From Streptomyces brasiliensis (lineage in GTDB: Bacteria > Actinomycetota > Actinomycetes > Streptomycetales > Streptomycetaceae), in NCBI RefSeq assembly GCF_014647875.1, contig NZ_BMQA01000004.1, positions 248,001 to 312,000 on the forward strand: a stretch of 64,000 bases of DNA, read 5' to 3'. The notes beneath the pieces are model-generated. The model ran no database searches and was not told where the DNA came from. It worked only from the letters and a program-made list of their open reading frames with translations. Below, piece after piece: positions 34,439 through 43,428 of the stretch. The first letter of the stretch is position 1. Every line of letters starts with the position of its first letter. Made by a program: the position numbers and the translations under genes.

Positions 34439-37400
34439 CTACTTCGCCTTGTGCCAATACTTCACCAACATCGCGTCAATGCTGGGAGAGTAGTCTATTC
34501 GCCTGTCCTCTTCGACAAGCCTCTTGAAGTGCCGAATGAATCCTACGACTACTGGCTTCGTAAGGTTGTCGGGATCGTTCTTCTCCAAGTATTCGAGATA
34601 GAACTTGAAGTCCTTCTCCACTGCGCCCGTCAAGTCCCGAGCATCGTCTTCGTAGCGCCTACGATTGGTTGCCAGGTCCTTTTTCTGATTCTCCCTGAAG
34701 AACGTCCTCCCCTTCTCGTGCAAGGAAGTGTCGATAACTGCAGTCAGCCCTTCATCATAAATCCGCTGAGCCTCTTCCTGCCACTTCCCCTTTTCCTTGA
34801 GGAGCTTCCGCTCACCGAGAATTTCTTTCTCACGCTGCTTGAGAATCTTCAGTTGTCGACTGTTGATGAGTTTTCGTTCCCGGAGGTCGAGAAGGTTCTG
34901 CAACTCCTCATCACCGGCGGCCGCTTCGCTCACCGCCTTGATCCTGGCCGCCTCAATGAGTGCCCGCCCAGAAGGAATATGGTCGCCAGTAATGATGCTC
35001 TTCTCAGCCTCGGACCTCTTTAGGTCCTTCCAGGCCACCGACTCTCCCCTTTGCGAGTATTTCTTCTCTTCCAGAGGCGACCGGCGCAGAATACTGAGAA
35101 GCTCCGGGGACAGGGATGCCCGACGGTCCGGGCGACCGCTTTGGGTGGACTCCGCGGGCTGCTCTCCATGGGTCTCCCCCGGCCGTTCCGCCTCGGCATC
35201 CCGGCGGCGCTGTCGCGTCTCCGTCTCCCTGTGCGCCTCGTCCTCCGTCTCGCGCTCCCGCCGTTCTTCGTCACCGCTGCGGGGGGCTTGCGGGTCCTGG
35301 TCGGCCTCCTCGAACTGGACCAACGGCACTTCCGGGTTGAGACGGGCCAGGATGTCGCCCTGGGCGCCGCCCCGCAGGTCGAGCCCGGTAAGCCGATACC
35401 ACACGCGCATGCCAGCGAGCGTTGCCTGCATGACGGGGCGGAAGACACCGGCCCGCAGAAGCCCAAGGAGTTTGGGGCGTATGCGGGCTACGATCCTCTG
35501 GAGCCGCGCCTCCTTCGACTCCTTCGACTTCTCGTCCTTCTTTCGCTGGTCCTGTTTCCGCCTCTTTTGCTCCTGCTGCCGCCTCTTGTGGTCCCGCAGC
35601 TGATTCTTCTTCTTCTTGAAGAAGTTGCGCAGCTTGGACGCGCCGTTCTTGAGGGCCTTGCCTAGCTTGGATTTCTTCAGCTTTCGGCCGAGGGTCTTCG
35701 CCGCGTTGCCGACCTTCTTCAGGGCGGACTGGACCACACCCTTGGCCTTCGAGAGGGCCTTCCCGACCGGGGACTTGGGCTTCTTCGGCTTGGCCGGCTT
35801 GGGCCCCTCGATCTCCTTCTGCTTCTTCTTCGGGGCGGTCTCCGGTTTCGTGTCCTTGGCGGGAGACTTCTCCCCGTCCGGGGTGCGGTCCTTGTCCGGC
35901 GTCTTGTTCTTCGCCGGGTCCTGGTCGCGTGACGGAGCACGGTCCTTGTCGGGCCTCGCCTCCGCGTCCTTCGGCTTCGTCTCGGCCGCATCGGCCTTCT
36001 TCGCCGGACCCTTCGGGGTCGCGTGGTCCTTCGGCTTCACCGAGGACTTGAGGTCGGGGGACGGCTCGCCCTTCGGGTGGCGTTCCGTGCCGGGGCGGCC
36101 CAACGTCTGCCTCGCCTTGCGCAGGGCGCCGCGGGCCGAGTTGACCACCGAACCCGCTGCCTTCTTCGCCCCGCCCCCGACCTTCTTCAGGCCGTCCATG
36201 ATTTTTTGGGCCATGCCCTTGAGGCGTTTGCCTACGCCCTTTGTTGCCGAAGACAGCCTCTGCAGAAGGAAGTTGGTGATGAAGTCCAGGAGGGCCACGA
36301 CACCCGCCGCGACCGCCTCCGCAAAGAGGCATGCCGCCGGGCCCGCCTTCACCGCCTTCAGGTATGCCCAGAACTTCCCGAACGCCGACAGGATCGAGCT
36401 GACGGTCGACCAAGCCGCCATCAGGCCCTGGATGATCGTCAGGATCGCCCCGGCTGCCGGGACGATCATCGAGACGACCTTCTCGATGACCAAGGTCGCG
36501 ATCATCATCGGGAGGGAAGCGATGATCGCGTCCCACGCCATCTTGCCGATCTGCTTGATCGACACACAGCCCTTGACCAGGACGTCGATGACCGCCTTGC
36601 CCAGCCCGAGGATGCCCTCGACCTTCGTGTCGAACCACTGCTTGACCGCCACCTTGATGGCGCCCCAGAGATGGTCGGTGATGCCGGTCCTCGCCGAGCT
36701 TCCCGCCTTGGCGATCCAGCCGCCCGGGTCGGGTGCGATGTCGGCGACCAGTGCCGCGAATTTCCCGAGCGCTTCGATGGCCGCCTGGGCGAACTTGATC
36801 GCGCCCACGATGACGGCCTGGTAGGCCTTGATGACCGCCCTGACGCCCGCTTCCAGGACGTCGAGCAGTTTGTTCAGGCCGGCTGCCAGGGCGTCCAGGA
36901 GCGTGTTGACGGCCTTCTTCAGGCCGTCCGCCAGCTTGTTGACCGTCGCGATGGCCGCGTCCCGCAGGCCCTCGATGGCCCTGCGGAAGCGATCCCGCAG
37001 TTCGGGGAATGCGGCGAGGAGCGTGTCCCCTATGGCGATCAGGACGTCCGCCAGCGCGTTGATCGCCTTGATCGCGAGATCGCGGACGAAGTCGATGGCC
37101 TGGTTGGCCCACTCCTTGAACTGGTCGATGATCCCGTTGACCGCCTTGCGGGCGGCGTCGAATACGGCGGTGACGGCGGCGAGCAGGCCCTTGAAGAAGT
37201 CGGCGACCTTGTCGGCGATCCAGCCGAGCAGGCCTCCGGAGGGCTTCTTCTCCTCCTTCTTCCTCTTGGCCTCCTTCTCGGCGTTCTCCCGCTCTGTGTC
37301 GATCTGGGCGTTGTCCTCGTCCTTGCGCGCGCCGATCTCCTTGTCCTTGTCGTCGCGCGCCTTGACGATCTCCTTGTTCTTCTTGTCGTGCTCGTCGCCG

Positions 37401-40400
37401 GACTGCTTGTCGGCGTCCTCGACCTTCTTGTCCTGCTCGGCCCGCCAGTCCTCGCGCTGCTTGTGCGTCTCGTCGGCGACCCGCCCGCGCTCGGCGGTCT
37501 GCTGCGCGGTGTTGCGCTCGACCTCGCGATCGATCTCGTTCTGCTTGTCCTGCTTGGCCTGCTGCTCGCTCTGCTGGTGCTCTTTCTCCTTGGCGCCGAG
37601 ATCGCCCTGCGCCTTGCCCGCGGCACCGGTGATCTCGGTGCCCTTCTCCTGCTTGGCGACGGCCCCGACGCCGGCCTTCGGCGCGGGCGTCGCCTCGAGC
37701 GCGCCACCCTTGCCGCCCCCGGAACCACCGGAGGCCTTGCCGGTGAGCTGCTCCCGGGGCGCGTCGGGGAAGACCTGGTCCTCGCCCATCGGCTTGGCCG
37801 CGTCCTCGCGCCCGGTCGTCCGCAGGTCGGACTGCTTGTCCTTGAGCGCCTTGGCCTGGTCGTCCGTACGGGTCGGGTCGCTGTCGCCCTCGAGGCGGAT
37901 CTTGGGCGCCGGGCCGACGGTCTTGTTCTCGAGCGCGGGGTCGGTGGTCGGGACCGCGTCGGCCGCCGCCTCGACGTTCTTCGCCTCGGCCTCGCTGAGC
38001 CCCTTGTCGGGCACGGCGGGAGGCGGCGGCGGAGGCACGTTTGCGGCGGGCTGATTGCCCGCGGCCTTCTCGCCGCCCTTGGCCTTCTGCTTCTCGCCCT
38101 GGTCCTCGGGGCCGATCCGCTCCACCTTGCCGGTGACCTGCGCGGCCGCGGGCGCGGCTTCGGGCGGCGCGGAACGCGTCTGCGGGGCCCCCGAAGGACG
38201 CTCCCGCGTCGGCGGGCCCGCGTCCAGCCGCTTCTGCTCCTCGGCGATCTTCTTGTCCGCGGCCTTGTCGACCCCAGGCATGGCCGCGGCCGCCTGGTCG
38301 GGCGCCAGCTTGCTCACGGTCTGTACGGCGGCCTTGGGGTCCTGCCCCGAGACGTCCGGCGGCTCCTGCTGCTTCTCCTCGGGCGCGGCCTCGCCGCCGC
38401 CTCCGCAACTGCCCTGTCCGCCCTCGTCCTTCTCGGGTGCGGGCGCGGGCGGAGCGCAGCCGCCGCCGTCCTTCTCCAGGGAGGCCTCAGGCCGCGGCGC
38501 GTCCGTCGCCGCACCGGTCTGGCCCGGCCCGTCGGCCTGTTCGGCGGCCGGGCTCACCGCCGCCTGCGCGACGGACGGTGCCGCACCCGGGCCCGCGGCG
38601 ACGGCCGGCCCGGTCTTCTCCGCGGCTCCGACGGGTCCGCGCGGTGCGGCGCCGGGCCCGCTCTCCTTGGGCACCAGGCTCTTGGCCTGGGGCGCCTCGC
38701 GCTCGGACCGGGGCGGCTCGGCACCGCGCCGGGCGGCGGGCGAGGGATCGCGGTCCTCGACCGGGGTCTTCGGGATCTGCGCGCCGGCCGGCCGGGACAC
38801 GGCCGCGGCGACGGGCGTGGCGACCGAGGGCGCGGGGCCCGGAGCCGACGGAGCCGCGGCGCCCGTACGGGACTCGGCGGACGCGCGCTCCCGCTGCCGG
38901 CCCTGCTCGTCCTTGTCACCCTGCGCGTCCTTGGCGTCCGGCTCGTCGTTGTCGCCGTCCGCCTTGGTGGCCTCCTCCGGCTCCTTGTCCCGTTCCCTCT
39001 CCTGCTGTTGCTCGGGGCCGGGCTTCTCGGACTCCGGCTCGCGCTCCTGCTTGTCCTGGGTCGCGAGGTCCGGGCCGACCTCCTGGTCGAGCGGTTTGCC
39101 GGTCTCCTGCAGGTCCTTGGTGCCGCGGTCCTGGGCCTGCGCGACGGGCCCGTTCTCGGGCTGCGGGGCCTCGCCCTCGACGGGCCCCTCGTCCTGGCCG
39201 GGGGGCTTCGGCTCGGGTCCGGCCTCGTCCTCGTCGGGCTCCTGCTCGTTCTTCTCCCGCTGCTGCTCGGTCTGCTCGGCCTTCGTCGGCGGCGGGGTGG
39301 GGAAGGAGGGCGGCGAGGGTTCGGCGGCGCCCGAGGTGAGCTTGTCCGCGGTGGGTACGGCGGACAGGTCGAGGTCGGCCGCAGGCAGGTAGTCCTCGGG
39401 CTTGAGCGCGGGCTCGTCCGTGTCGCCGGGCGCCACGGCGCGCTGGTCCTCGCCGCCCGCGATCTCCTGGTCGGCGCCCGCTTCGAGGCCGAGCGGCCGT
39501 TCCTCCTCGCGCGGTTCGGCCTCGGCGCCGCCGTCCTCGTCCTTCTCGTCGAGGCCGTGCTCGGAGAGTGCGGAGTCGGGCTTCTCGGCGCGTTCGTCGA
39601 CCTTCTCGGGGCGTACGGGGCCGGGCTGGGCCTTCTGCTTGGGGTCCGGCCGTTCGTTGCGGGACCCAGCGGCGGGCTGCGTCTGGTCGTCACGCTGCTT
39701 GCGCTTGTCGGCGCCCGGCGCGGTGGCCTGCTGCGGGTCGGCCTCCTCCCGCTCGCGCTGCTCCTTGCGCTCCTCCTTGGCCTGTTCGGTGCCCTGCTGC
39801 TGTCCCTGGGCGCGTTCGTCGGCGGCCTGGTCGGTGCGCTTACGGTCGCCTGCGGCCTGTTCGTCCTCCTGTTGCTGCTCCTCCTTGGCCCGCTGCCGGG
39901 AGGCGTTGCGCTCGTCCTCCTGCTCCGTGCGCTGTGCGGCGTCCTGGTCCTCGGTGGCGGCGTCCCCGCGGGCGCGGCTGCGGTCGCTGCTGCTCTTGGC
40001 GTCGCGCGACTTGGCGTCCTGCTTCTCCTCACGCGCATCCGCGGCCCGCCGGTCGGCGGAACCACGGTCGGACTCCTGCTTCTTCTGCCACTGAGTGCGT
40101 TCGACACCGAGCTCTTCGAAGAGGTCGAACTCGGGCAACGGAGCTTCGGCAGGCTGGAGTTCGACCGGTCCGGGGCGGGCCTGGTCGGCGAGCTCCAGCA
40201 GCCGGTCGTACTCGGGGGTGAGCAGCCGCTTCTCCAGCCGTTCCACGACGGCGTCCTCCAGCTCCTCTGACATACGAGCCAGTTGGAGCCGGACGCGGCC
40301 GGAGGCGTCGGTCGGGTCGCCGCGCAGGCTGCGCAGCACATTGCCCGCGATGCGGTCCACGAGGGTGGCCGGGTCGACCGCCTCGGCGCGCATCCGGTCG

Positions 40401-40939
40401 GCGTCGACGGTGGCGTAGCGCAGCCACCCGGGTGTGCCCTGGCCCTCCCCGACCTGCGGGGCCGCTTCCAGGGCGCCCGACTGCACGACGGCCTGGGCGG
40501 CCGCCTCCGCCTCCCGCTCGATGGCCTGCTGCGGCAGGCTGACGGCGCCGAGTTCGCGGCCGGCCCGCAGCGTGCCGAGGCCGTGCGGGTTCTGCACCGT
40601 GTGCTGGAGCTCGTGGGCGAGCAGGCGCTTGCCCTGGTCGGTGCCGGGCCGGAAGGCGCCCTCGCGGAAGAGGACGTCCTGCCCGACGGCGACCGCGTCC
40701 GCGCCGAGCAGTTCGGTCAGCCGGCCGGCGTCGCGGTCGGTGTGCAGCCGTACCCGGCCGAGGTCGTGACCTAGCTGTTCCTCCAACTCCCGCCGCAGGC
40801 CGGGGTCCAGAGGCTGTCCGGCGCCGCTGACGATGTTCTTCGGCTCGGGCGCACGCGACTTCGCGGCCCGCTCCCTGCGCTTGCGGCGGCGCTGCTCGGC
40901 GGACTGCTCTACGCGGCCGTCCTGGGTCTGTGAGCTCAT
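34439..40939 (-). CDS. Giant eCIS core (DUF4157) protein with a tape-measure-like middle and a C-terminal candidate toxin
   Basis: The protein has 2166 residues. Residues about 35-150 are DUF4157, the eCIS core domain, with HELQH at 109-113 as a zinc metallopeptidase-like motif. Residues about 150-1235 are disordered and rich in Glu, Gln, Lys, Pro. Residues about 1237-1610 are amphipathic and hydrophobic helices (KVADFFKGLLAAVTAVFDAA, MMIATLVIEKVVSMIVPAAG, AEAVAAGVVALLDFITNFLL) like tape-measure or membrane-inserting segments. A Lys/Pro-rich linker follows to about 1815. Residues about 1945-2166 are a separate AT-richer domain with IITGDHIPSGRAL, DTSLHEKGRTF and RYEDDARDLTGAVEKDF, resembling nuclease-like polymorphic toxin tips. 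ATG overlaps the previous stop. Confidence 0.85.
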   Translation of the reverse strand: MSSQTQDGRVEQSAEQRRRKRRERAAKSRAPEPKNIVSGAGQPLDPGLRRELEEQLGHDLGRVRLHTDRDAGRLTELLGADAVAVGQDVLFREGAFRPGTDQGKRLLAHELQHTVQNPHGLGTLRAGRELGAVSLPQQAIEREAEAAAQAVVQSGALEAAPQVGEGQGTPGWLRYATVDADRMRAEAVDPATLVDRIAGNVLRSLRGDPTDASGRVRLQLARMSEELEDAVVERLEKRLLTPEYDRLLELADQARPGPVELQPAEAPLPEFDLFEELGVERTQWQKKQESDRGSADRRAADAREEKQDAKSRDAKSSSDRSRARGDAATEDQDAAQRTEQEDERNASRQRAKEEQQQEDEQAAGDRKRTDQAADERAQGQQQGTEQAKEERKEQREREEADPQQATAPGADKRKQRDDQTQPAAGSRNERPDPKQKAQPGPVRPEKVDERAEKPDSALSEHGLDEKDEDGGAEAEPREEERPLGLEAGADQEIAGGEDQRAVAPGDTDEPALKPEDYLPAADLDLSAVPTADKLTSGAAEPSPPSFPTPPPTKAEQTEQQREKNEQEPDEDEAGPEPKPPGQDEGPVEGEAPQPENGPVAQAQDRGTKDLQETGKPLDQEVGPDLATQDKQEREPESEKPGPEQQQERERDKEPEEATKADGDNDEPDAKDAQGDKDEQGRQRERASAESRTGAAAPSAPGPAPSVATPVAAAVSRPAGAQIPKTPVEDRDPSPAARRGAEPPRSEREAPQAKSLVPKESGPGAAPRGPVGAAEKTGPAVAAGPGAAPSVAQAAVSPAAEQADGPGQTGAATDAPRPEASLEKDGGGCAPPAPAPEKDEGGQGSCGGGGEAAPEEKQQEPPDVSGQDPKAAVQTVSKLAPDQAAAAMPGVDKAADKKIAEEQKRLDAGPPTRERPSGAPQTRSAPPEAAPAAAQVTGKVERIGPEDQGEKQKAKGGEKAAGNQPAANVPPPPPPAVPDKGLSEAEAKNVEAAADAVPTTDPALENKTVGPAPKIRLEGDSDPTRTDDQAKALKDKQSDLRTTGREDAAKPMGEDQVFPDAPREQLTGKASGGSGGGKGGALEATPAPKAGVGAVAKQEKGTEITGAAGKAQGDLGAKEKEHQQSEQQAKQDKQNEIDREVERNTAQQTAERGRVADETHKQREDWRAEQDKKVEDADKQSGDEHDKKNKEIVKARDDKDKEIGARKDEDNAQIDTERENAEKEAKRKKEEKKPSGGLLGWIADKVADFFKGLLAAVTAVFDAARKAVNGIIDQFKEWANQAIDFVRDLAIKAINALADVLIAIGDTLLAAFPELRDRFRRAIEGLRDAAIATVNKLADGLKKAVNTLLDALAAGLNKLLDVLEAGVRAVIKAYQAVIVGAIKFAQAAIEALGKFAALVADIAPDPGGWIAKAGSSARTGITDHLWGAIKVAVKQWFDTKVEGILGLGKAVIDVLVKGCVSIKQIGKMAWDAIIASLPMMIATLVIEKVVSMIVPAAGAILTIIQGLMAAWSTVSSILSAFGKFWAYLKAVKAGPAACLFAEAVAAGVVALLDFITNFLLQRLSSATKGVGKRLKGMAQKIMDGLKKVGGGAKKAAGSVVNSARGALRKARQTLGRPGTERHPKGEPSPDLKSSVKPKDHATPKGPAKKADAAETKPKDAEARPDKDRAPSRDQDPAKNKTPDKDRTPDGEKSPAKDTKPETAPKKKQKEIEGPKPAKPKKPKSPVGKALSKAKGVVQSALKKVGNAAKTLGRKLKKSKLGKALKNGASKLRNFFKKKKNQLRDHKRRQQEQKRRKQDQRKKDEKSKESKEARLQRIVARIRPKLLGLLRAGVFRPVMQATLAGMRVWYRLTGLDLRGGAQGDILARLNPEVPLVQFEEADQDPQAPRSGDEERRERETEDEAHRETETRQRRRDAEAERPGETHGEQPAESTQSGRPDRRASLSPELLSILRRSPLEEKKYSQRGESVAWKDLKRSEAEKSIITGDHIPSGRALIEAARIKAVSEAAAGDEELQNLLDLRERKLINSRQLKILKQREKEILGERKLLKEKGKWQEEAQRIYDEGLTAVIDTSLHEKGRTFFRENQKKDLATNRRRYEDDARDLTGAVEKDFKFYLEYLEKNDPDNLTKPVVVGFIRHFKRLVEEDRRIDYSPSIDAMLVKYWHKAK

Positions 40940-41250
40940 CGGCCCACCTCCCCGTGGCCGCTCAGCCCCTCGTGCACGGCGCGCGCCAGCTCCTGGCCGA
41001 GGCGGCGCGCGGACAGCCCGGCGGGCAGGGGCGGCAACCCGGACAGGGCATCGACGGCGAAGGGGCCGTCCGCGGCCAGCGGCACGCCGTGCAGCCGTAC
41101 AAGCCGGGTCAGTTCGGTCTCGAACGCGGCCGAAACACGCTCCGGGTCGACCCGGAAGCCGTCCAGGACCAGCTCCCCGATCTCGACCCGGATCGCCGAG
41201 GGCTCCCGTGAGACATCACGCGAAGGGCCCCGGGAGAGGTTCACACCCAT
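40936..41250 (-). CDS. Small eCIS-associated protein of unknown function
   Basis: The 104-residue protein contains AIRVEIGELVLDGFRVDPER, VSAAFETELTRLVRLHG and GLSARRLGQELARAVHEGL. The IRVEIGELVLDGF phrase recurs, as I recall, in short proteins beside DUF4157 genes. It overlaps the ATPase stop by 10 nt and the DUF4157 start by 4 nt (ATGA). This tight coupling to the cargo-like protein suggests a chaperone or loading adaptor; that is inference. Confidence 0.7.
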   Translation of the reverse strand: MGVNLSRGPSRDVSREPSAIRVEIGELVLDGFRVDPERVSAAFETELTRLVRLHGVPLAADGPFAVDALSGLPPLPAGLSARRLGQELARAVHEGLSGHGEVGR

Positions 41251-43367
41251 CCGCGCACCTCCGGGGGCGTCAGCGAGCGTTCCAGCTTCAGGTACTCGGT
41301 GCGGGCGGCCGCGAGCATGTGCCGCATCTGCAGCCGGTCGCCCTCCTCGGCGGCGAGGAAGGCTCCAGACAGGGCGATGTTGCGAATCGAGCCGCCCGCG
41401 ACGGTGAGCTGGGCCAGCAGCGCGGGGTCGATGTCCTTGACCGGCGCCTGCGACGGCAGCACCCGGCGCCAGATCTCGGCGCGTTCGTGTTCGGCGGGGA
41501 AGGGGAAGTCGACGACGAAGCGGATACGGCGCAGGAAGGCGGTGTCGAGGGCCTGCTTCATGTTGGTGGTGAGGATGGCCAGGCCCCGGTAGGCCTCCAT
41601 CCGCATGAGCAGATAGCTGACCTCGAGGTTGGCGTAGCGGTCGTGGCTGTCCTTGACCTCGCTGCGCTTGCCGAAGAGGGCGTCGGCCTCGTCGAACAGC
41701 AGCAGGGCGCCGCCGCGTTCGGCCGCGTCGAAGACCCGGCGGAGGTTCTTCTCGGTCTCACCGATGTACTTGCTGACCACCTGGGAGAGGTCCACGACGA
41801 ACAGGTCGAGGCCCAGTTCCCTCGCCATGACCTCGGCCGCGAGGGTCTTGCCGGTGCCGGAGCCGCCGGCGAAGAGCGCTGTGACGCCGAGGCCGCGGCG
41901 CAGCGTGGCGGCGAATCCCCACTCCTGGTGGACGGTTGCCCGCTGCCGTACGTGCGCGACGATCTCGCGCAGTACGCCCGTCTGCCGCTCGTGCAGCACG
42001 AGGTCGTTCCAGCCCGCCTGTGGTTCGACACGGCGGCCCAGCTCGTCCATCCCGATCCGGGCCTCGTCGAGCCCGGCCCGCCAGGCGAGTTCGGCGGCGT
42101 CCTGCGCGTCCTCGTGGGGCAGTCGTCGCCGCACGGCGGCTGCGGCAGACCGTACGACGTGCGGGGGCAGCTGGAACTGTGCGACCAGCGAACGCAGTTC
42201 GGTGTCGTCGAGGTCGGCGACCTCATCGAACGCGTCAGCCCACAGGGCGAGTTGCTCCTCGTGGTCCAGCCGGGGCACAGCCACCCGGGTGCCGTGCGCG
42301 CGCTCGGTGCGCAGCGGGTCCTCGCTCGACACGACGACGGGTACGGCTGCCCCGGCCAGGAACGACTCGGTCGCCGCCCGCTGGTCGCGGTCCAGGTCGC
42401 CGACCTCGATGAGCAGTGCGGCGGGCAGCAGGATCGCCTCGCGCTGCCACAGCCGGGCGAGCCGGTCGCGCTCGGCGGGGTCGGCCGGGATGTCCTCGGC
42501 GCTCATGGCGTACAGACCGAGGCCGGAGCGGGCGGCAGCGGCGGCGGCGATGTCGGCGCGGCTGCGCAGATCATCGCCGGTCACCTCGACGAGCAGCGGT
42601 GCGTCGGGGCTGCGGCCGCCCTCCGTCCAGCCCTCGGCGAGCAGGCTCGCGGCCACGTCGTACGACGGCGGCAGCGCGGCCGGCACCGGGGTACGGCGCA
42701 ACTGGCCGTGCAGCCGGGCGTCGAGGTAGGGCGAGCTGAGCAGGAAGTGCAGGATGCGCTCGTCCAGCCGGAGCCGGGAGGTCGTCAGCCGCGACTCGTC
42801 CTCCACTTCGACGATCCGCCAGCGCCGCAGCGGGGCGACGGGGGTCAGTGCGCTCCAGTGCGGCTCGTCCAGGGCGGCCAACGCGAGCGAGAAGGTCGGA
42901 TACGCCCGCCGCGGATTCCCGGCAGCCACGGCACACCGGGCGGCGGCGGTGGGGTCCAGCTCATCGGCGGCGGCGAGCAGAACGAGGTCCCGCTCGAATC
43001 CGGTGAGCCCGAAACAGGCGACCAGGGCGTCCAGGGGGGCGGTGGTCGGGGGGACGGGGACCAAGGCGGTGTCGGTGGGCATGTATGCGTCATCGGCCGC
43101 CGCCCCCGGTCTCGACGACGTGTCCGACGCGGCGGGCACGTCGTGGGACGGCGCACCGGTGGCGCGCGCCGCATGAGGCGCATGCGGCGCGCCGACGGCA
43201 TCGCCTGCCCGCGCCTCGGGCACCGAGGACGTGTCCGGCGCGTCGGCGGTGCCGTGTGCCTGTGAGCCGGTCGTGCGTGTCGCATGGGTGTCGATGTGGG
43301 TCAGGACGCGCCGGATCTCGTCGGTCAGCGTGGTGACCGTCGGTACCTGCGTCGCGTGCGCTCCCAT
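41241..43367 (-). CDS. eCIS AAA+ ATPase (Afp15/Pvc15-like)
   Basis: The 708-residue protein has a single C-terminal AAA+ module: Walker A GGSGTGKT near residues 499-506, Walker B LLLFDEADALFGKRSEVKDS near 555-575, and TTNMKQALDTAFLRRIRFVV with the sensor and arginine-finger region. The first 450 residues hold a degenerate AAA-like domain, preceded by a Thr/Ala/Pro-rich linker (ATRTTGSQAHGTADAPD). Pvc15-type ATPases are conserved in eCIS and are thought to load cargo or assist assembly. I prefer the ATG at 43367 with AGGTGAGG upstream; a start at 43421 is possible. Confidence 0.92.
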   Translation of the reverse strand: MGAHATQVPTVTTLTDEIRRVLTHIDTHATRTTGSQAHGTADAPDTSSVPEARAGDAVGAPHAPHAARATGAPSHDVPAASDTSSRPGAAADDAYMPTDTALVPVPPTTAPLDALVACFGLTGFERDLVLLAAADELDPTAAARCAVAAGNPRRAYPTFSLALAALDEPHWSALTPVAPLRRWRIVEVEDESRLTTSRLRLDERILHFLLSSPYLDARLHGQLRRTPVPAALPPSYDVAASLLAEGWTEGGRSPDAPLLVEVTGDDLRSRADIAAAAAARSGLGLYAMSAEDIPADPAERDRLARLWQREAILLPAALLIEVGDLDRDQRAATESFLAGAAVPVVVSSEDPLRTERAHGTRVAVPRLDHEEQLALWADAFDEVADLDDTELRSLVAQFQLPPHVVRSAAAAVRRRLPHEDAQDAAELAWRAGLDEARIGMDELGRRVEPQAGWNDLVLHERQTGVLREIVAHVRQRATVHQEWGFAATLRRGLGVTALFAGGSGTGKTLAAEVMARELGLDLFVVDLSQVVSKYIGETEKNLRRVFDAAERGGALLLFDEADALFGKRSEVKDSHDRYANLEVSYLLMRMEAYRGLAILTTNMKQALDTAFLRRIRFVVDFPFPAEHERAEIWRRVLPSQAPVKDIDPALLAQLTVAGGSIRNIALSGAFLAAEEGDRLQMRHMLAAARTEYLKLERSLTPPEVRGWV

Positions 43368-43428
43368 GTCCTCACCTGCCTCCCTGCGTCCCACGTCCTC
43401 GCCCGCCCCCGTCGCCCCCACGCCGGCC

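Noticed and set aside
36023..40270. 1415-codon open frame on the plus strand antisense to the giant DUF4157 gene
   Set aside because: High-GC codon bias keeps an antisense frame open. The translation is a Leu/Gly/Arg-rich low-complexity string with no domain, while the minus strand encodes DUF4157.
34439..41250. Possible integrated prophage rather than an eCIS
   Set aside because: No capsid, portal, terminase, integrase or attachment-site repeats were seen. The DUF4157 and Pvc15/Pvc16-like genes mark an eCIS.
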